This document shows, in pieces, positions 1 to 9,206 of a DNA stretch of 64,000 nucleotides; within the stretch, counting starts at the first letter, position 1; the number at the start of each line of letters is the position of its first letter. The notes under the pieces are model-generated. The model was not told the DNA's origin and searched no databases. It worked only from the letters and a program-made list of their open reading frames with translations. Position numbers and translations under genes: made by a program. Source of the DNA: CAKKQX01 sp963734595 (GTDB lineage: Bacteria > Pseudomonadota > Gammaproteobacteria > Burkholderiales > SG8-41); NCBI GenBank assembly GCA_963734595.1, contig CAVTHV010000016.1, forward strand, positions 1-64,000. The letters are read 5' to 3'.

Positions 1-5
1 CCGGA

Positions 6-1070
6 TCAGAGCGAAGCCGGACGCTGCGGCAGTCCCAACGCCTTCTGCGCCGCCCACACGTATTTCATGTCGACGTATTCGCGCCAGTTGAAACCGGCCG
101 GCACCGTGTCCGTGGCGATAAGATCCTTGACGAAGTCGTCCATCGACTTGACGTCGAACCCGCCGTCGGCACTGATCTGGCCGAGCTCGACCTTGTAGAG
201 CTTCTTGAACTCCGGCAGGACCTTGTATCCCAGCTTGGCCATGATGTCGAACGCCTTGTCCTTGTTTTCCGGTTTCATCAGCCACTGGCGCGCCTTGATG
301 TCGGCGCGCACAAAGGCATAGGCCGTGTCCTCGTTCTTCGAGAGCCAGCTGCCCAGCGCCGCATAACTTTCCTGCGGGGTGTGGTGCAGTTTCTCGTAGA
401 TGAACTTGCCGCCCGACTTCTCGAGCAGGGCCTTGTGGCGCGGGAACACGCTGGCGGCGTCCACCTGGCCGTTGATGAGGGCCGCCATGCGCTTGTCGGA
501 CCCGCCGTGCATGGGCACGAAGCTCACGTCCTTGTCGGGGTTGAGCCCGAGTTGTTTCACGATCTCGCGCATGACCAGGGTATTGCGCCCGCTGAGCGGG
601 CCGCCGGTGATCTTGCCGCCCTTCAGGTCTTTCGCCGACTTGATGCCCTTGCGCACGCCCATGATCCACCATTCATTGTCGCGGTAGCACGAGATTATTT
701 TCATCGGCAGCTTGCTCTTGAGGGCGGAACCGAAGAGCACGTCGGTGTCGACGTGGCTCACATCGAGGCTGTTTCCGATCAGGCCCGGAATGTACTGCTC
801 GGAGAGCACGACCTGGAAATCATCGATGCCGACCTCCTTCATGTATCCGAGCGACTGCGCAAGGCGGACGGACCACTGGGACGCATAGTTGGGGTTGTAC
901 TCGCCGTCCTTCAGCGCATGCAGGTTGGCCATGACGTTCTCGACGCTCGGCGTCTGGGCGCCCAGAACGTCGAGCGTCGACGCGGCGATGATGGTGCCGA
1001 GCACGCCGGCACCTCCGCGAATCAGGAATTCCCGGCGCGGCAGGTACACCTTCGGCTTTTGCTTCTTCAT
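6..1070 (-). CDS. ABC transporter substrate-binding protein, NMT1/SsuA/TauA-like, Tat-exported
   Basis: Periplasmic receptor of an ABC importer for a small organic anion or sulfonate-like compound; the substrate cannot be read from the sequence. The 354-residue product begins with a Tat signal: an RR pair at residues 12-13 in the context PRREFLIRGG, then a hydrophobic stretch to about residue 37. The body has the two-lobed NMT1/THI5-like pattern, with a GPLSGRN segment and a GGSDKRMAALINGQVDAA segment typical of the family. It is followed upstream on the same strand by a permease and an ATPase gene, so it is the last gene of a three-gene operon. Family and role are well supported; the ligand is unknown. 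Confidence 0.85.
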   Translation of the reverse strand: MKKQKPKVYLPRREFLIRGGAGVLGTIIAASTLDVLGAQTPSVENVMANLHALKDGEYNPNYASQWSVRLAQSLGYMKEVGIDDFQVVLSEQYIPGLIGNSLDVSHVDTDVLFGSALKSKLPMKIISCYRDNEWWIMGVRKGIKSAKDLKGGKITGGPLSGRNTLVMREIVKQLGLNPDKDVSFVPMHGGSDKRMAALINGQVDAASVFPRHKALLEKSGGKFIYEKLHHTPQESYAALGSWLSKNEDTAYAFVRADIKARQWLMKPENKDKAFDIMAKLGYKVLPEFKKLYKVELGQISADGGFDVKSMDDFVKDLIATDTVPAGFNWREYVDMKYVWAAQKALGLPQRPASL

Positions 1071-1127
1071 CTTTCCTCCTCGTTGTTGTGGTGGTTAAGT
1101 ACAACTCCGGACATGCCGGTTTCGGCG

Positions 1128-2012
1128 TCAAAGCATGTCGATCCTCCGCCACGGCGCGATGTAGGCCTCGAGCCAGCGGGTGAACTGGATGAATGAAAGC
1201 GAAATGATGACCAGGACGAACAGCACGGCATACATCAGCGCCGAGTCGAAAGTGTCTGCCGAACGCTGGATCAGGTAGCCGAGACCCTCCGACCCGCCGA
1301 AGATCTCGGCGATGATCACGCCGACCAGGCCGCGCCCGATGCCCTGCTGGATGCCGGAGATGATGAACGGCAAGGTGTAAGGCAGCACCACCTTGATATA
1401 CAGCTGGCGCCGGTTGGCGCCGAACACCTTGGCCGCGGCGAGCAGCGACTTCTCCGTGGTCTTCACGCCCGCCCAAGAATTGATGATGATCGGAAACACC
1501 GCGGACAGCACGATGATCGTGACCTGCATCTTCATGGTAAAGCCGAGGAACAGGACGAACAGCGGCACGAGCGCGATGCGCGGCAGCGAGGAGAACGCCC
1601 ACACGTAGGGGCTCAACACGGTTTCGACATAACGGTTGCCGCCCATGATCAGGCCGGCGGGAATGCCGATCGCGCAGGCGATGGCAAGACCGATCGAGAG
1701 GTCTCGCAGCGTGAAGAGCAGGTGATCGAGAATGCTGCCCGAAATGACCGAGCCCGGCGGCGCCGTCGTGGTCAGGCCCAGCCAGAGCGTGTGGAACATG
1801 CTGCTCGCGCGCGGCAGAAACAGCGGGTTGACGAGCCCGGCGCGGGTGATCAGTTCCCAGATGCAGAAGAACGCCGTCAGGTTGATGACCGTCACCACCC
1901 ACGAACCATAGCGGCTCCAGACTTCGCCGGCAGTCCATTTCGTATCCTGGAAGCGGTTCGGATCGGCGGTCAGTTCGGCGGCATTGCCGCGGCTATTCTG
2001 GACAATACTCAT
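1128..2012 (-). CDS. ABC transporter permease, SsuC/TauC-like
   Basis: Inner-membrane permease subunit (294 residues) of the importer whose receptor lies 57 bases downstream. It has about six hydrophobic segments and the cytoplasmic EAA-type loop near the middle (region AAKVFGANRRQLYIKVVLPY), which contacts the ATPase. The C-terminal segment includes GRGLVGVIIAEIFGG, a usual sequence in the taurine/alkanesulfonate/nitrate permease group. The start codon overlaps the stop of the upstream ATPase gene as ATGA, a sign of translational coupling. Substrate not determined. Confidence 0.87.
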   Translation of the reverse strand: MSIVQNSRGNAAELTADPNRFQDTKWTAGEVWSRYGSWVVTVINLTAFFCIWELITRAGLVNPLFLPRASSMFHTLWLGLTTTAPPGSVISGSILDHLLFTLRDLSIGLAIACAIGIPAGLIMGGNRYVETVLSPYVWAFSSLPRIALVPLFVLFLGFTMKMQVTIIVLSAVFPIIINSWAGVKTTEKSLLAAAKVFGANRRQLYIKVVLPYTLPFIISGIQQGIGRGLVGVIIAEIFGGSEGLGYLIQRSADTFDSALMYAVLFVLVIISLSFIQFTRWLEAYIAPWRRIDML

Positions 2013-2881
2013 AGATTTTCTCCGCGCGCGGCCTGCAGCGCTTCGTCCTTCACCAGCCGCCAGATGTGATCGCGCAATTCGCCGTATTCCGGCAGCATCT
2101 TCACGTCGTAGTCGAAGCGCGGACGCGGCAGCTTCACGTCGACCACCTCCTTGATCTGGCCGGGCCGGTAGGAGACCACCGCCACCCGGTCGGCGAGCGT
2201 GATGGCCTCGTCGATCGAATGCGTGATGAAGACGACCGTCTGCCCGGTCTTGGCGACGAAGCGCTCGAGTTCACCCTGCATCGCCTCGCGCGTCATGGCG
2301 TCGATCGCCGCGAACGGCTCGTCGGCGAGCAGGATATCCGGCTCGCCGACGAGCGCGCGGGCGATGCCGACGCGCTGCTTCATGCCTCCGGAAAGCTCAT
2401 ACGGATAGGATTTCTCGAATCCCTTCAGGTCGACGAGTTCGATATAGCGGCGCACCCGCTCGTCCATTTCTTCCTGGGTAAGCCCGAGGTTCTGGAGCTC
2501 GAACGGCATGCGCACGTTGGATTCCACCGTCCGCCACGGCATCAGCGCGTAATCCTGGAACACCATCGCGCGGTCCGGACCCGGTCCCTTTACGGGATGG
2601 CCGTTCACCTCGATGCTGCCCTCCCACGGCTCGACAAGGCCGGCGATGGCGTTGATGAAGGTGGTCTTGCCGCAGCCCGACGGGCCCACCAGCACAACGA
2701 ATTCGCCGCGGTTGACCGTAAGGCTGATGTTCCTGAGTGCGGTGAGCCGCTTGCGTTCGCGGTGCAGCTTGTAGCCTACGGTGAGGCCCTTCGATACGAT
2801 GACGGGCCCTGTGGGTTTCGGTACAGCAGCGAGCTGCGACCTGGTGGCGGCACTGCCCACCCGGCTCTGGGAAAGGTTCAC
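2009..2881 (-). CDS. ABC transporter ATP-binding protein, SsuB/TauB-like
   Basis: ATPase that drives the importer. From the chosen start, Walker A GPSGCGKTT is at about residues 66-74, the Q-loop FQDYALMPW follows, the signature LSGGMKQR is near 163 and Walker B ILLADEP near 183. The open frame extends to a TTG at 2920. I prefer the GTG at 2881 because a GAGGAG sequence lies six bases before it, and the extra N-terminal residues have no family counterpart. Overlaps the permease gene by four bases. First gene of the operon; the upstream intergenic region holds a repeat element. Confidence 0.88.
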   Translation of the reverse strand: MNLSQSRVGSAATRSQLAAVPKPTGPVIVSKGLTVGYKLHRERKRLTALRNISLTVNRGEFVVLVGPSGCGKTTFINAIAGLVEPWEGSIEVNGHPVKGPGPDRAMVFQDYALMPWRTVESNVRMPFELQNLGLTQEEMDERVRRYIELVDLKGFEKSYPYELSGGMKQRVGIARALVGEPDILLADEPFAAIDAMTREAMQGELERFVAKTGQTVVFITHSIDEAITLADRVAVVSYRPGQIKEVVDVKLPRPRFDYDVKMLPEYGELRDHIWRLVKDEALQAARGENL

Positions 2882-3079
2882 ATCGATCTCCTCGTTCTCC
2901 CTGTCCTCTAAGCGGCGCAAGCCGCCCGGGTCGGGTATGTTTTCAGAAAGCTTATACCTTCTTTGTCGTTCTGACTACCCGCAGACCGAATTGTTCCGTT
3001 GCGCGCCGCAGCGATGTGCCTGCTCCCATCGCGTGAGCCTAAAGCGTGCTTGCACGGGCTCTACCCCCGAAAAGTGCAC

Positions 3080-3388
3080 GAACGCAAAGGACGCAAAGAT
3101 TATTGATATATTAAGTTCACAAAAAGCATTGACGCAAAGGATCGCAAAGGTCCGCGAAGTAGCGCAAAGGAAGGCATAACAATAAATCGAAACCGGGCAT
3201 TTCATATTTTTTTGCCTTCGTGTCCTTCCCGCCAATGTTTTTTATTTAGTTTGTTTTCCTTTGCGAACCTTCGCGATGCGCCTTCGCGCCCTTCGCGTTA
3301 ATGCTTTTGACTTTCGAGCCACCGGCCGCGTCATCGCTTTTTAATTATTTTGTGTTTCCTTTGCGTCCTTTGCGATAATGGTTTTGAC
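3080..3388. repeat. 9-mer inverted-repeat element E1 (nested)
   Basis: Gene-free stretch between the ABC operon and the TRIC gene. Left arms carry ACGCAAAGG-type units at 3082-3098 and 3131-3171. Right arms carry the complement (CCTTTGCG/CCTTCGCG units) at 3257-3300 and 3358-3375. The arm ends carry AAAAGCATTGACGC on the left and GCGTTAATGCTTTTGAC on the right, so the element has inverted ends. Two sets of arms suggest one copy nested in another. Confidence 0.75.
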
Positions 3389-3429
3389 GTTCTCTCCATA
3401 ATCCAAATACATTAATAAAAACAACGAGC

Positions 3430-4041
3430 ATGCTTCTCTACCTGCTCGAACTCTTCGGCGTCGCCGTCTTCGCCATCAGCGGCGCGCTCGTCGCCGCGCG
3501 CAAGGACATGGATCCGTTCGGCGTCATCGTCATCGCGGTGGTCACCGCCCTCGGCGGCGGCACGCTGCGCGACGTGCTGCTCGCCCGCCATCCGATTTTC
3601 TGGTTCGAGAACGTCACCTACCTCGTCGTGACCGTCGCAGCTGCCGTGTTCACGATGATCTACACCCGCTACCGCACCGCGCCGCTGAAGGCCCTGCTGA
3701 TCGCGGACGCGTTCGGGCTCGCGCTGTTCACGGTGAGCGGCGCCCAGATCGCCGAGCAGCAGGCGCTGCCCGCCATCATCGTCGTGCTGATGGCGGCGAT
3801 CACCGGCACCGCCGGCGGCGTGCTGCGCGACATGCTCTGCGCCGAGGTGCCGCTGATCCTGCGGCGCGACATCTATGCGACCGCCTCGCTTGCCGGCGCC
3901 GCCGTTTACGTCGCCGGCGAACACTGGGCGCTCGGCACCACCGCCGTCGCGCTCGCCGCGATGGTCACGGTCTTCGCGCTGCGCATGGCGGCGATTTTCC
4001 TGGACTGGCACCAGCCGCGGGACGAACACGAGGGCAAGTGA
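3430..4041 (+). CDS. TRIC / UPF0126 family cation channel protein
   Basis: Small polytopic inner-membrane protein (203 residues) of the trimeric intracellular cation channel family, also known as UPF0126/YicG-like. It is two tandem repeats of three helices. Each repeat carries the family's small-residue motif: GGGTLRD at 42-48 and GGVLRD at 129-134. The matching helix-1 motifs are AISGAL near 15 and TVSGAQ near 101. Prokaryotic TRIC proteins conduct monovalent cations such as potassium. The gene stands alone between a repeat element and a Bug receptor gene, with no operon partner. Length is normal for the family and the frame is intact. Confidence 0.88.
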   Translation: MLLYLLELFGVAVFAISGALVAARKDMDPFGVIVIAVVTALGGGTLRDVLLARHPIFWFENVTYLVVTVAAAVFTMIYTRYRTAPLKALLIADAFGLALFTVSGAQIAEQQALPAIIVVLMAAITGTAGGVLRDMLCAEVPLILRRDIYATASLAGAAVYVAGEHWALGTTAVALAAMVTVFALRMAAIFLDWHQPRDEHEGK

Positions 4042-4117
4042 GCGGGTATTGAAAAGAATCGGGGTCACTTTTGCGTTGCGAAATGCGGGGCACATTTCTT
4101 AAACCCATATTCGATTT

Positions 4118-4160
4118 CGTTTTCCTCGACCTTGCGTCCTTCGTGTCTAGCTGATCGCTT
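4118..4160. repeat. Degenerate single arm of the 9-mer repeat
   Basis: Downstream of the TRIC stop, the sequence CCTTGCGTCCTTCGTG around 4131-4146 matches the right arm of the E-type elements. I see no left arm, so this looks like a decayed or solo arm. Confidence 0.45.
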
Positions 4161-4188
4161 TTCCTGCGCGCGACCCGGAAACCGGGTA

Positions 4189-4202
4189 CTGATCTACATC
4201 AA
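4189..4202. promoter_or_regulatory. Fnr-like box, one mismatch
   Basis: CTGATCTACATCAA differs from TTGAT-N4-ATCAA by one base. It lies about 90 bases before the Bug receptor start at 4292. Confidence 0.4.
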
Positions 4203-4291
4203 AACCCGGCCTTGTTTGATTGGACTCGGCAAAGCAGGCGCTCTATCTCTTCTAGAGCCCCTAACATAATGAAACATGTCGGAGTAATTTC

Positions 4292-5265
4292 ATGAACAGA
4301 TTGACTACTGCTGTACTGCTCGCATTTTCCGCCGTCGTTCTCGCGGCGCCGTCCGCATTCAGCCAGGAGTATCCCGCACGCAAGCGTTCGCATCGTCGTG
4401 GGGTTCGCACCCGGAGGCGGCAACGACATCGTCGCGCGCATCCTCGCCAAACAGTTCACGGACATGTACAAGCGCCAGTTCGTCGTCGAGAACCGTCCCG
4501 GCGCCGGCACGATCATCGGCGTGGACGCGGTGGCCAAGGCGGACCCGGACGGCTACACGCTGCTCGTGACCAACAACTCCCTGGCGGTCAACAAGACGCT
4601 TTATTCCAAGCTGCCCTACGACACGCTGAAGGACATCGCGCCGATCGTCAAGGCGGGCTCCACGCCGAACGTGCTGGTGATCCATCCGTCGGTGCCGGCC
4701 AAGACGACGGCCGCAGTTCATCGCCCTCGCGAAAGCGAAACCGGGCGCAATTACTTACTCCTCCGCGGGCACGGGCAGCACGGCGTTTCTTGCGGCCGAG
4801 ATGTTCAAGCTGCTCACCGGGACCCAGATGCTGCACGTGCCGTACAAGGGCACGTCACCGGCGCTGACTTCGATCATCTCGGGCGAAACGCAGGCGTTGT
4901 TCGGGGCGTTGCCGGCCACGGTGCCTTACATCAAGAGCGGACGGCTGCGCGCGCTCGGGGTGACCAGCGCCAAACGCTCGACCGCCATGAAAGAGATCCC
5001 GACCATGATCGAGGGCGGCGTCAAGGGATTCGATTTCGAGACGTGGTACGGGCTGTTCGGACCGGGCAAGTTGCCGCAAGACCTGATCGCCAAGCTCAAC
5101 GCGGCGGTCAACAAGATCGTTGCGCAGCCCGCCGTCAAGGAGCAGTTCGCACGGCAGGGGATCGACCCGGAAGGCGGCACCACCGAGGCGTTCACCAAGC
5201 AGTTTCACGCCGAAATCACGACGCTGGGCAAGGTGATCAAGGCGTCCGGCGCCAAACCGGAATAG
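4292..5265 (+). CDS. Bug-family (TctC) periplasmic solute receptor, two frameshifts
   Basis: Extracytoplasmic receptor of the Bug/TctC family, which captures carboxylates for tripartite tricarboxylate transporters or acts as an orphan receptor. The signal peptide (MNRLTTAVLLAFSAVV, ending about AFSQ) is in one frame. The first lobe, with GFAPGGGNDIVARILA and ENRPGAGT, continues in a second frame from about 4384. The second lobe, with LHVPYKGTSPALT, continues in a third from about 4712. Both jumps are one-base insertions. Removing them gives a collinear protein of about 324 residues, the normal family length. No TctA/TctB genes are adjacent. Either sequencing errors or a recent pseudogene. Confidence 0.82.
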
Positions 5266-5378
5266 TTTCGGACCCCGCGCGCCATCCCGTTCGTCGAACG
5301 TGATGGCGCAGGCCGCAATCGCATCGGGCATGGCCGGCCGTTGGCAACGACGGCTGATCGATTTACGATAGGCGCGCC

Positions 5379-5745
5379 ATGCACTGCCCTGCCTGCAGCC
5401 ATAAATTCGGCTTCCTCAAGTCCCTGCTGATCGTGAATCCGTTCAGGATTCAGGTGCCCGTCGTGCGGCACCATCCTGACGATGGGGCGTTTCGGCGCGA
5501 TCTTCCTGACCGTTGGTTTTTTATTCGGGGTCGCGCTGGCCGAAGTTGCGCTGTACATGAAAGAACATCAATCCTGGACCACGCCCGACATCGTCCTGTG
5601 GTTTCTCGTCGCCTTTCCCACGGTCATCGGAGCATATGAATGGCTGGGCTGGCGTTACGCGAAGCTGCGGGAAGAGCATGAACGCGAAGGACGCAAAGGT
5701 TCGCTAAGGTTCGCAAAGGAAAACAAAATAATCAATAAGCGATGA
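5379..5745 (+). CDS. Zinc-ribbon plus two-helix membrane protein, one frameshift, repeat-derived tail
   Basis: Unrecognised small membrane protein. The start MHCPACSHKFGF gives a CPAC pair. After removing one inserted base near 5454, the reading continues through CPSC into GRFGAIFLTVGFLFGVALAEV and a second hydrophobic helix, followed by YEWLGWRYAKLREE. So it has a four-cysteine zinc ribbon ahead of two membrane helices, about 121 residues in all. The last 20 or so residues (EREGRKG, RFAKENK) are encoded by the arm of the 9-mer repeat element E3, so the C-terminus has been replaced or extended by repeat DNA. Function unknown. Confidence 0.6.
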
Positions 5746-5866
5746 CACAGAGGACACAGAGGAAAAACCGATAACGAGACATGTTTCGTATCCGGTTGTT
5801 TTAAATGAGTTTTTTTATTATCTCTGGAACTCTGCGCTCTCTGTGGCTTCGTCTGTCTTGGACTTT
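5680..5866. repeat. 9-mer inverted-repeat element E3
   Basis: Left part has GAACGCGAAGGACGCAAAGG at 5681-5700 (inside the end of the previous ORF), then a CACAGAGGACACAGAGG arm at 5746-5762. The right arm near 5822-5865 reads CTCTGGAACTCTGCGCTCTC and so on, the complement of the CAGAGG-type arm. It mixes the CAAAGG and CAGAGG versions of the unit. Confidence 0.65.
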
Positions 5867-5911
5867 TTGAAACGCGCTCTTAGTCACCAGCGCTCGGAAA
5901 TAGGGAATGCC

Positions 5912-6601
5912 ATGCATCGGATAGCGATGATCCTGTTGGTGGCCGTATCCTGCCCCTTGTCAGCGGCCGAGGAGAGGAACTGCAACCCGGCAGCCGGCCT
6001 TGTCGATGGCACCTGCCACACAGAACCGCCCCGCCCGCCCTGGTGGACTTGCGACGCGGACACGTATTCGACTCCGCAGGAGCGGCAGGTGACGGCGGAG
6101 CAGCAGCGCCGCCTCGAAGACTTCGGCTTGCGAATCTTTTCTCCCGCGCTGCCCGGTTACGGCCCGCAAAATTTCAGATTCACGCGCAGCGCCGTGATAA
6201 AGCGCTTTGGCCAACCTCTCGGCACCAGATCGCGGGAGCGCTTGCCATACGACCCCACGGATCCGATGGAAATCGTCACCACCTGGGAATATCCGGGATT
6301 CAGAATTACCACGGTTGCAAGCAAACCCCATCCCGATGTGTTTCAGCTCGACGAGGGCGAGGCCTTCGACGCGAAGGTGCCGCTGCGCCATGGGGTCCGC
6401 ATCGGCCAGTCTATCGACCGCTGGACGCGGCAATTCGGGCGGCCCAACTGCAGCCGGGGGCATCCGGTCTATGACGGGGAATATTATTTCGCGTGCGGCA
6501 AAAACAAGGACGTGTCCTGCGTCGCGACTTATCAGATCGAGCTTTTTGTCGATGGCGCCGGCAAGGTCCAGCGCATGAAGTGGTCGCATCCGATGTTGTA
6601 G
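5912..6601 (+). CDS. Secreted protein of unknown function
   Basis: Unrecognised. From the ATG at 5912 (AGGGA six bases upstream) the product is about 229 residues. It begins with a short signal peptide (MHRIAMILLVAVSCPLSAAEE). The mature part has several cysteines (CNPAAG, DGTCHTEPP, WWTCDAD, PNCSRG, FACGKNKD, VSCVATYQ), suggesting disulfides in the periplasm. A middle block beginning VIKRFGQPLG and a second, FGRPNCSR, resemble each other. The open frame extends upstream to a GTG, but that part lies in repeat E3 and has no ribosome site. No operon partner. Confidence 0.6.
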   Translation: MHRIAMILLVAVSCPLSAAEERNCNPAAGLVDGTCHTEPPRPPWWTCDADTYSTPQERQVTAEQQRRLEDFGLRIFSPALPGYGPQNFRFTRSAVIKRFGQPLGTRSRERLPYDPTDPMEIVTTWEYPGFRITTVASKPHPDVFQLDEGEAFDAKVPLRHGVRIGQSIDRWTRQFGRPNCSRGHPVYDGEYYFACGKNKDVSCVATYQIELFVDGAGKVQRMKWSHPML

Positions 6602-6635
6602 AAGTTCTGCGTTCGCTCTCCCGTCAGTCAATAAA

Positions 6636-7010
6636 AATCAAAAAGCATGGACGCGGAGGACACAGAGGACACAGAGGAAAAGCAATAAGACAATCAACCA
6701 AGTGACTCATACAGCGCTTGAGCACGTAAAGATAGCGAATTACTCTGACCTTCGTGACATTGCTTTTAAAGATTATTTTTCCATCGCGATCCTTCGCGCA
6801 CCTGTCGAGCGCACCCGTCAAGCGGGTATTGAAAAGAAGGTATTGAACGACCCTTGCGTTAATGCTTTTGACTGGTGGCCCACAACTCGCGCACACATCC
6901 GACTTGCCAACACATTGAACACGTAAATTTCGGTATTCCTCCGTGTCCTCTGTGTCCTCTGTGTCTATGCTTTCTTCGCGCCCTTTGCGTTCATGCTTTT
7001 GACTTTCGGC
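6636..7010. repeat. 9-mer inverted-repeat element E4
   Basis: Gene-free stretch. The left arm at 6636-6680 reads TCAAAAAGCATGGACGCGG, then CAGAGGACA units. The right arm at 6940-7008 has CCTCTGTGT units, then GCGTTCATGCTTTTGAC. An inner right end (GCGTTAATGCTTTTGAC) occurs at about 6856-6872. The right end stops three bases before the stop codon of the next minus-strand gene. A 74-codon ORF inside it (6702-6926) has no recognisable content and no ribosome site. Confidence 0.7.
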
Positions 7011-7012
7011 CC

Positions 7013-7404
7013 TCAGCAATCCACCCTGATCTCCCCATGTAACTCGGGAATATATGTCCCATGCAAAACGCCGGGCGGCACCTGCCGGTCACGCCGGCGG
7101 CCTTCCGGCAGATTCTGCCTGTTGGCAAGCCACTCCAGGCGGCGCAACGCGGTGTTGAAAATCAGCATGCCCTCCTTGAGGACCAGGCAGGCTTCGTGAT
7201 TGAGCTCTTTCGACGCCCGGTCCAGTTCGAGATGAAATGCTCGAACCGGTCTCTCACTTTTTCGATGCTGGCGATCGGCAGGATGTCCGCCAGATCCGGC
7301 TGCGGCTGCAATTTGTCGCTGAAATGGATCGCCTCCAGATAGGCGGTCAGCAAAAAGTAGATTTCATGCTCGGATTTCGCTTCGCGAATAACATCGGTGA
7401 TCAT
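7013..7404 (-). CDS. Conserved-looking small helical protein, one frameshift
   Basis: Unrecognised. It starts with a strong ribosome site (AAAGGAGGG) before ATG at 7404 and begins MITDVIREAKSEHEIYFLLT. The frame breaks near 7228, where one base appears deleted. It then continues LDRASKELNHEACLVLKEGM through RRLEWLANRQNLPEGRR to a TGA at 7013-7015, giving about 130 residues. The sequence is helical and soluble, with no cysteine pair or membrane segment. It is divergent from serB, so it may share a promoter region with it. Function unknown. Confidence 0.55.
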
Positions 7405-7590
7405 TGCAACCCTCCTTTGGGACAGCGAACAGCGGAGCGGGTTGACCTGCCCGCGACGCAGTGAACGTGCTTCGCAGAATACTCCCGGCTTATTACAGTT
7501 TATTGAATGACAAACTGCGCGCGATAGAAGTTCAATCTGTTTTTCCGCCGCTTCCGCTATAATCGCGCCTTCTTTTACCTGTATAACAAC

Positions 7591-8422
7591 ATGCATCTCA
7601 TCATCCAGGGCGGCGACGTCGCGACGACGGACCTCAAGCAGATCGCCAAACTCGCCGGCGCGAGCCGGATCGAGCGCATCACCGGCGAAGCGTTCCGCCT
7701 GTGCGACGCGAAACCGGCCGACGGCATCCCGGCGCTGTGCGAGCAGGCGCGGCTCGACTGCGCGTTCGTGCCCGAAGACCGCCGGCTCGCCGATTTCCGG
7801 CTGCTGGTGATGGACATGGACTCGACGCTGATCACGATCGAAACCATCGACGAGCTCGCCGACCTGATGGGAATCAAGTCCGAGGTCGCGACGATCACGG
7901 CGCAGGCGATGCGCGGCGAGATCGAATACGACGAGAGTCTGAGGCGCCGCCTCGCGCTGCTGAAAGGCGAGGACGAGAATGCCCTGGTGCGCGTCTATGA
8001 AGAGCGGCTCAAGCTGAGTCCCGGCGCGGAACGTCTGCTCGCAGAGGCGAAGCGCCACGGCATCAGGACGCTGCTCGTGTCGGGCGGGTTTACCCAGATC
8101 ACCGACCGGCTGAAAACACGGCTGGGCCTCGATTACACCTATTCCAACGTGCTGGCGATCGAGAACGGCAAACTGACCGGGGAAGTCGACGGACGCATCG
8201 TCAATGCCGATGCCAAGCGCGACGAGCTTCATTCGCGTGCGCGACGAACTGGGACTCAGCCGCGAACAGATCATCGGGGTGGGCGACGGCGCCAACGACC
8301 TCAAGTTTCTCGCCGAGTGCGGCGTCAGCGTCGCCTACCGCGCCAAGCCGGTGGTGCGCGGGCAGGCCACGTACGCGATCAATTACGTCGGGCTCGACGG
8401 CGTGGTGAATCTATTCGATTGA
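7591..8422 (+). CDS. serB: Phosphoserine phosphatase SerB, one frameshift
   Basis: Last step of serine synthesis: hydrolysis of L-3-phosphoserine by a HAD-type phosphatase in the cytoplasm. The HAD motif I DMDSTLI begins at about residue 75, after a short ACT-like N-terminal region. Motif II LLVSGGFTQITDRL and the SerB block LRRRLALLKG are present. The frame breaks at about 8224, where one inserted base separates NADAKRD from FIRVRDELGLSREQ. The second part has motif IV VGDGANDLKFL and ends VGLDGVVNLFD. The repaired length of about 277 residues is normal. Its C-terminal sequence recurs as a fragment at 10126-10173. Confidence 0.9.
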
Positions 8423-8675
8423 ATAGAAAGGGTTTTCGCGGTTGACAAGATCGGAGCCGGCGCCAGGCGACGCATCCTGTCAATCGGTCTGGCTATAAAT
8501 CAAACCGGGCACGCCTGTGCCCGTTCCGGCGTGCCGGCCCCTTCCGACGGGCGCCGCCCAATCCTATGTTCGCTATCGTACAGACCGCCCATTGCGCCCG
8601 CGCTATAAAACTCACTACGGCGCGGGGGAATGCCTTCCGGCATCGTCGCCGCGAGCGGGATTCTGAGGAGGATCA

Positions 8676-8897
8676 ATGAGCACAGTCAAAATACTTGGAA
8701 TCGTATTGATCGTCGCCGGCATTCTGGGCCTGGCGTACGGCAGCTTTACCTATACCAAGGAGACCCACGACATAAAACTCGGTTCGCTCGAGATGTCGAT
8801 AAAGGACAAAGAGACGGTCAACATCCCGGTCTGGGCAGGCGTCGGAGCGATCGTGGCCGGCGGGTTGCTTCTGGTCTTCGGCGACAAGAGAGGATAG
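8676..8897 (+). CDS. Small two-helix membrane protein
   Basis: A 73-residue protein with one helix at residues 5-25 (ILGIVLIVAGILGLAYG), a charged middle (HDIKLGSLEMSIKDKET) and a second helix at about 48-68 (IPVWAGVGAIVAGGLLLVFG). The layout is that of small DUF3185-like inner-membrane proteins common in proteobacteria and often linked to envelope stress. The family name is from memory and uncertain. A GAGGAT ribosome site precedes the ATG. The next gene, 75 bases on, is also a tiny membrane protein. Confidence 0.7.
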   Translation: MSTVKILGIVLIVAGILGLAYGSFTYTKETHDIKLGSLEMSIKDKETVNIPVWAGVGAIVAGGLLLVFGDKRG

Positions 8898-8972
8898 GGA
8901 CTGCAATCGCGCGGACAGCCTTCTGCGGCGTCATCGGCCGACAACCCTGGCGTGGAGAGGAATGATTAAAAG

Positions 8973-9164
8973 ATGAACATGGGATACAACAGCCTCTGGG
9001 GCCTGCTGATACTCGCCGGCGATATCTGGGCGATCATCAATATTTTGCAAAGCTCCGTTTCCAATGAGAAGAAACTGATCTGGATCATCGCGGTGGTGCT
9101 GCTGCCGCTGCTGGGGTTGATCCTGTGGTATTTGCTCGGGCCACGGAACGGCAGCAAGGCGTAG
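8973..9164 (+). CDS. PLDc_N-type small membrane protein
   Basis: A 63-residue protein with two hydrophobic helices: SLWGLLILAGDIWAIINIL, and LIWIIAVVLLPLLGLILWYLLG ending with the pattern PLLGLILWYLLGPR. This is the phospholipase D-nuclease N-terminal domain (PLDc_N) found alone in many bacteria and also in front of cardiolipin synthases. The stand-alone form has no known activity. Same strand as its neighbours, with fnr 42 bases downstream, so the small membrane genes and fnr could be co-transcribed. Confidence 0.75.
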   Translation: MNMGYNSLWGLLILAGDIWAIINILQSSVSNEKKLIWIIAVVLLPLLGLILWYLLGPRNGSKA

Positions 9165-9206
9165 GGCGGGCGGCATCGGCACCCGAGAGAGAGCGCAACG
9201 ACCAGC

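Noticed and set aside
6702..6926. 74-codon ORF between the arms of E4
   Set aside because: No ribosome site, no recognisable content, and overlaps an inner repeat end.
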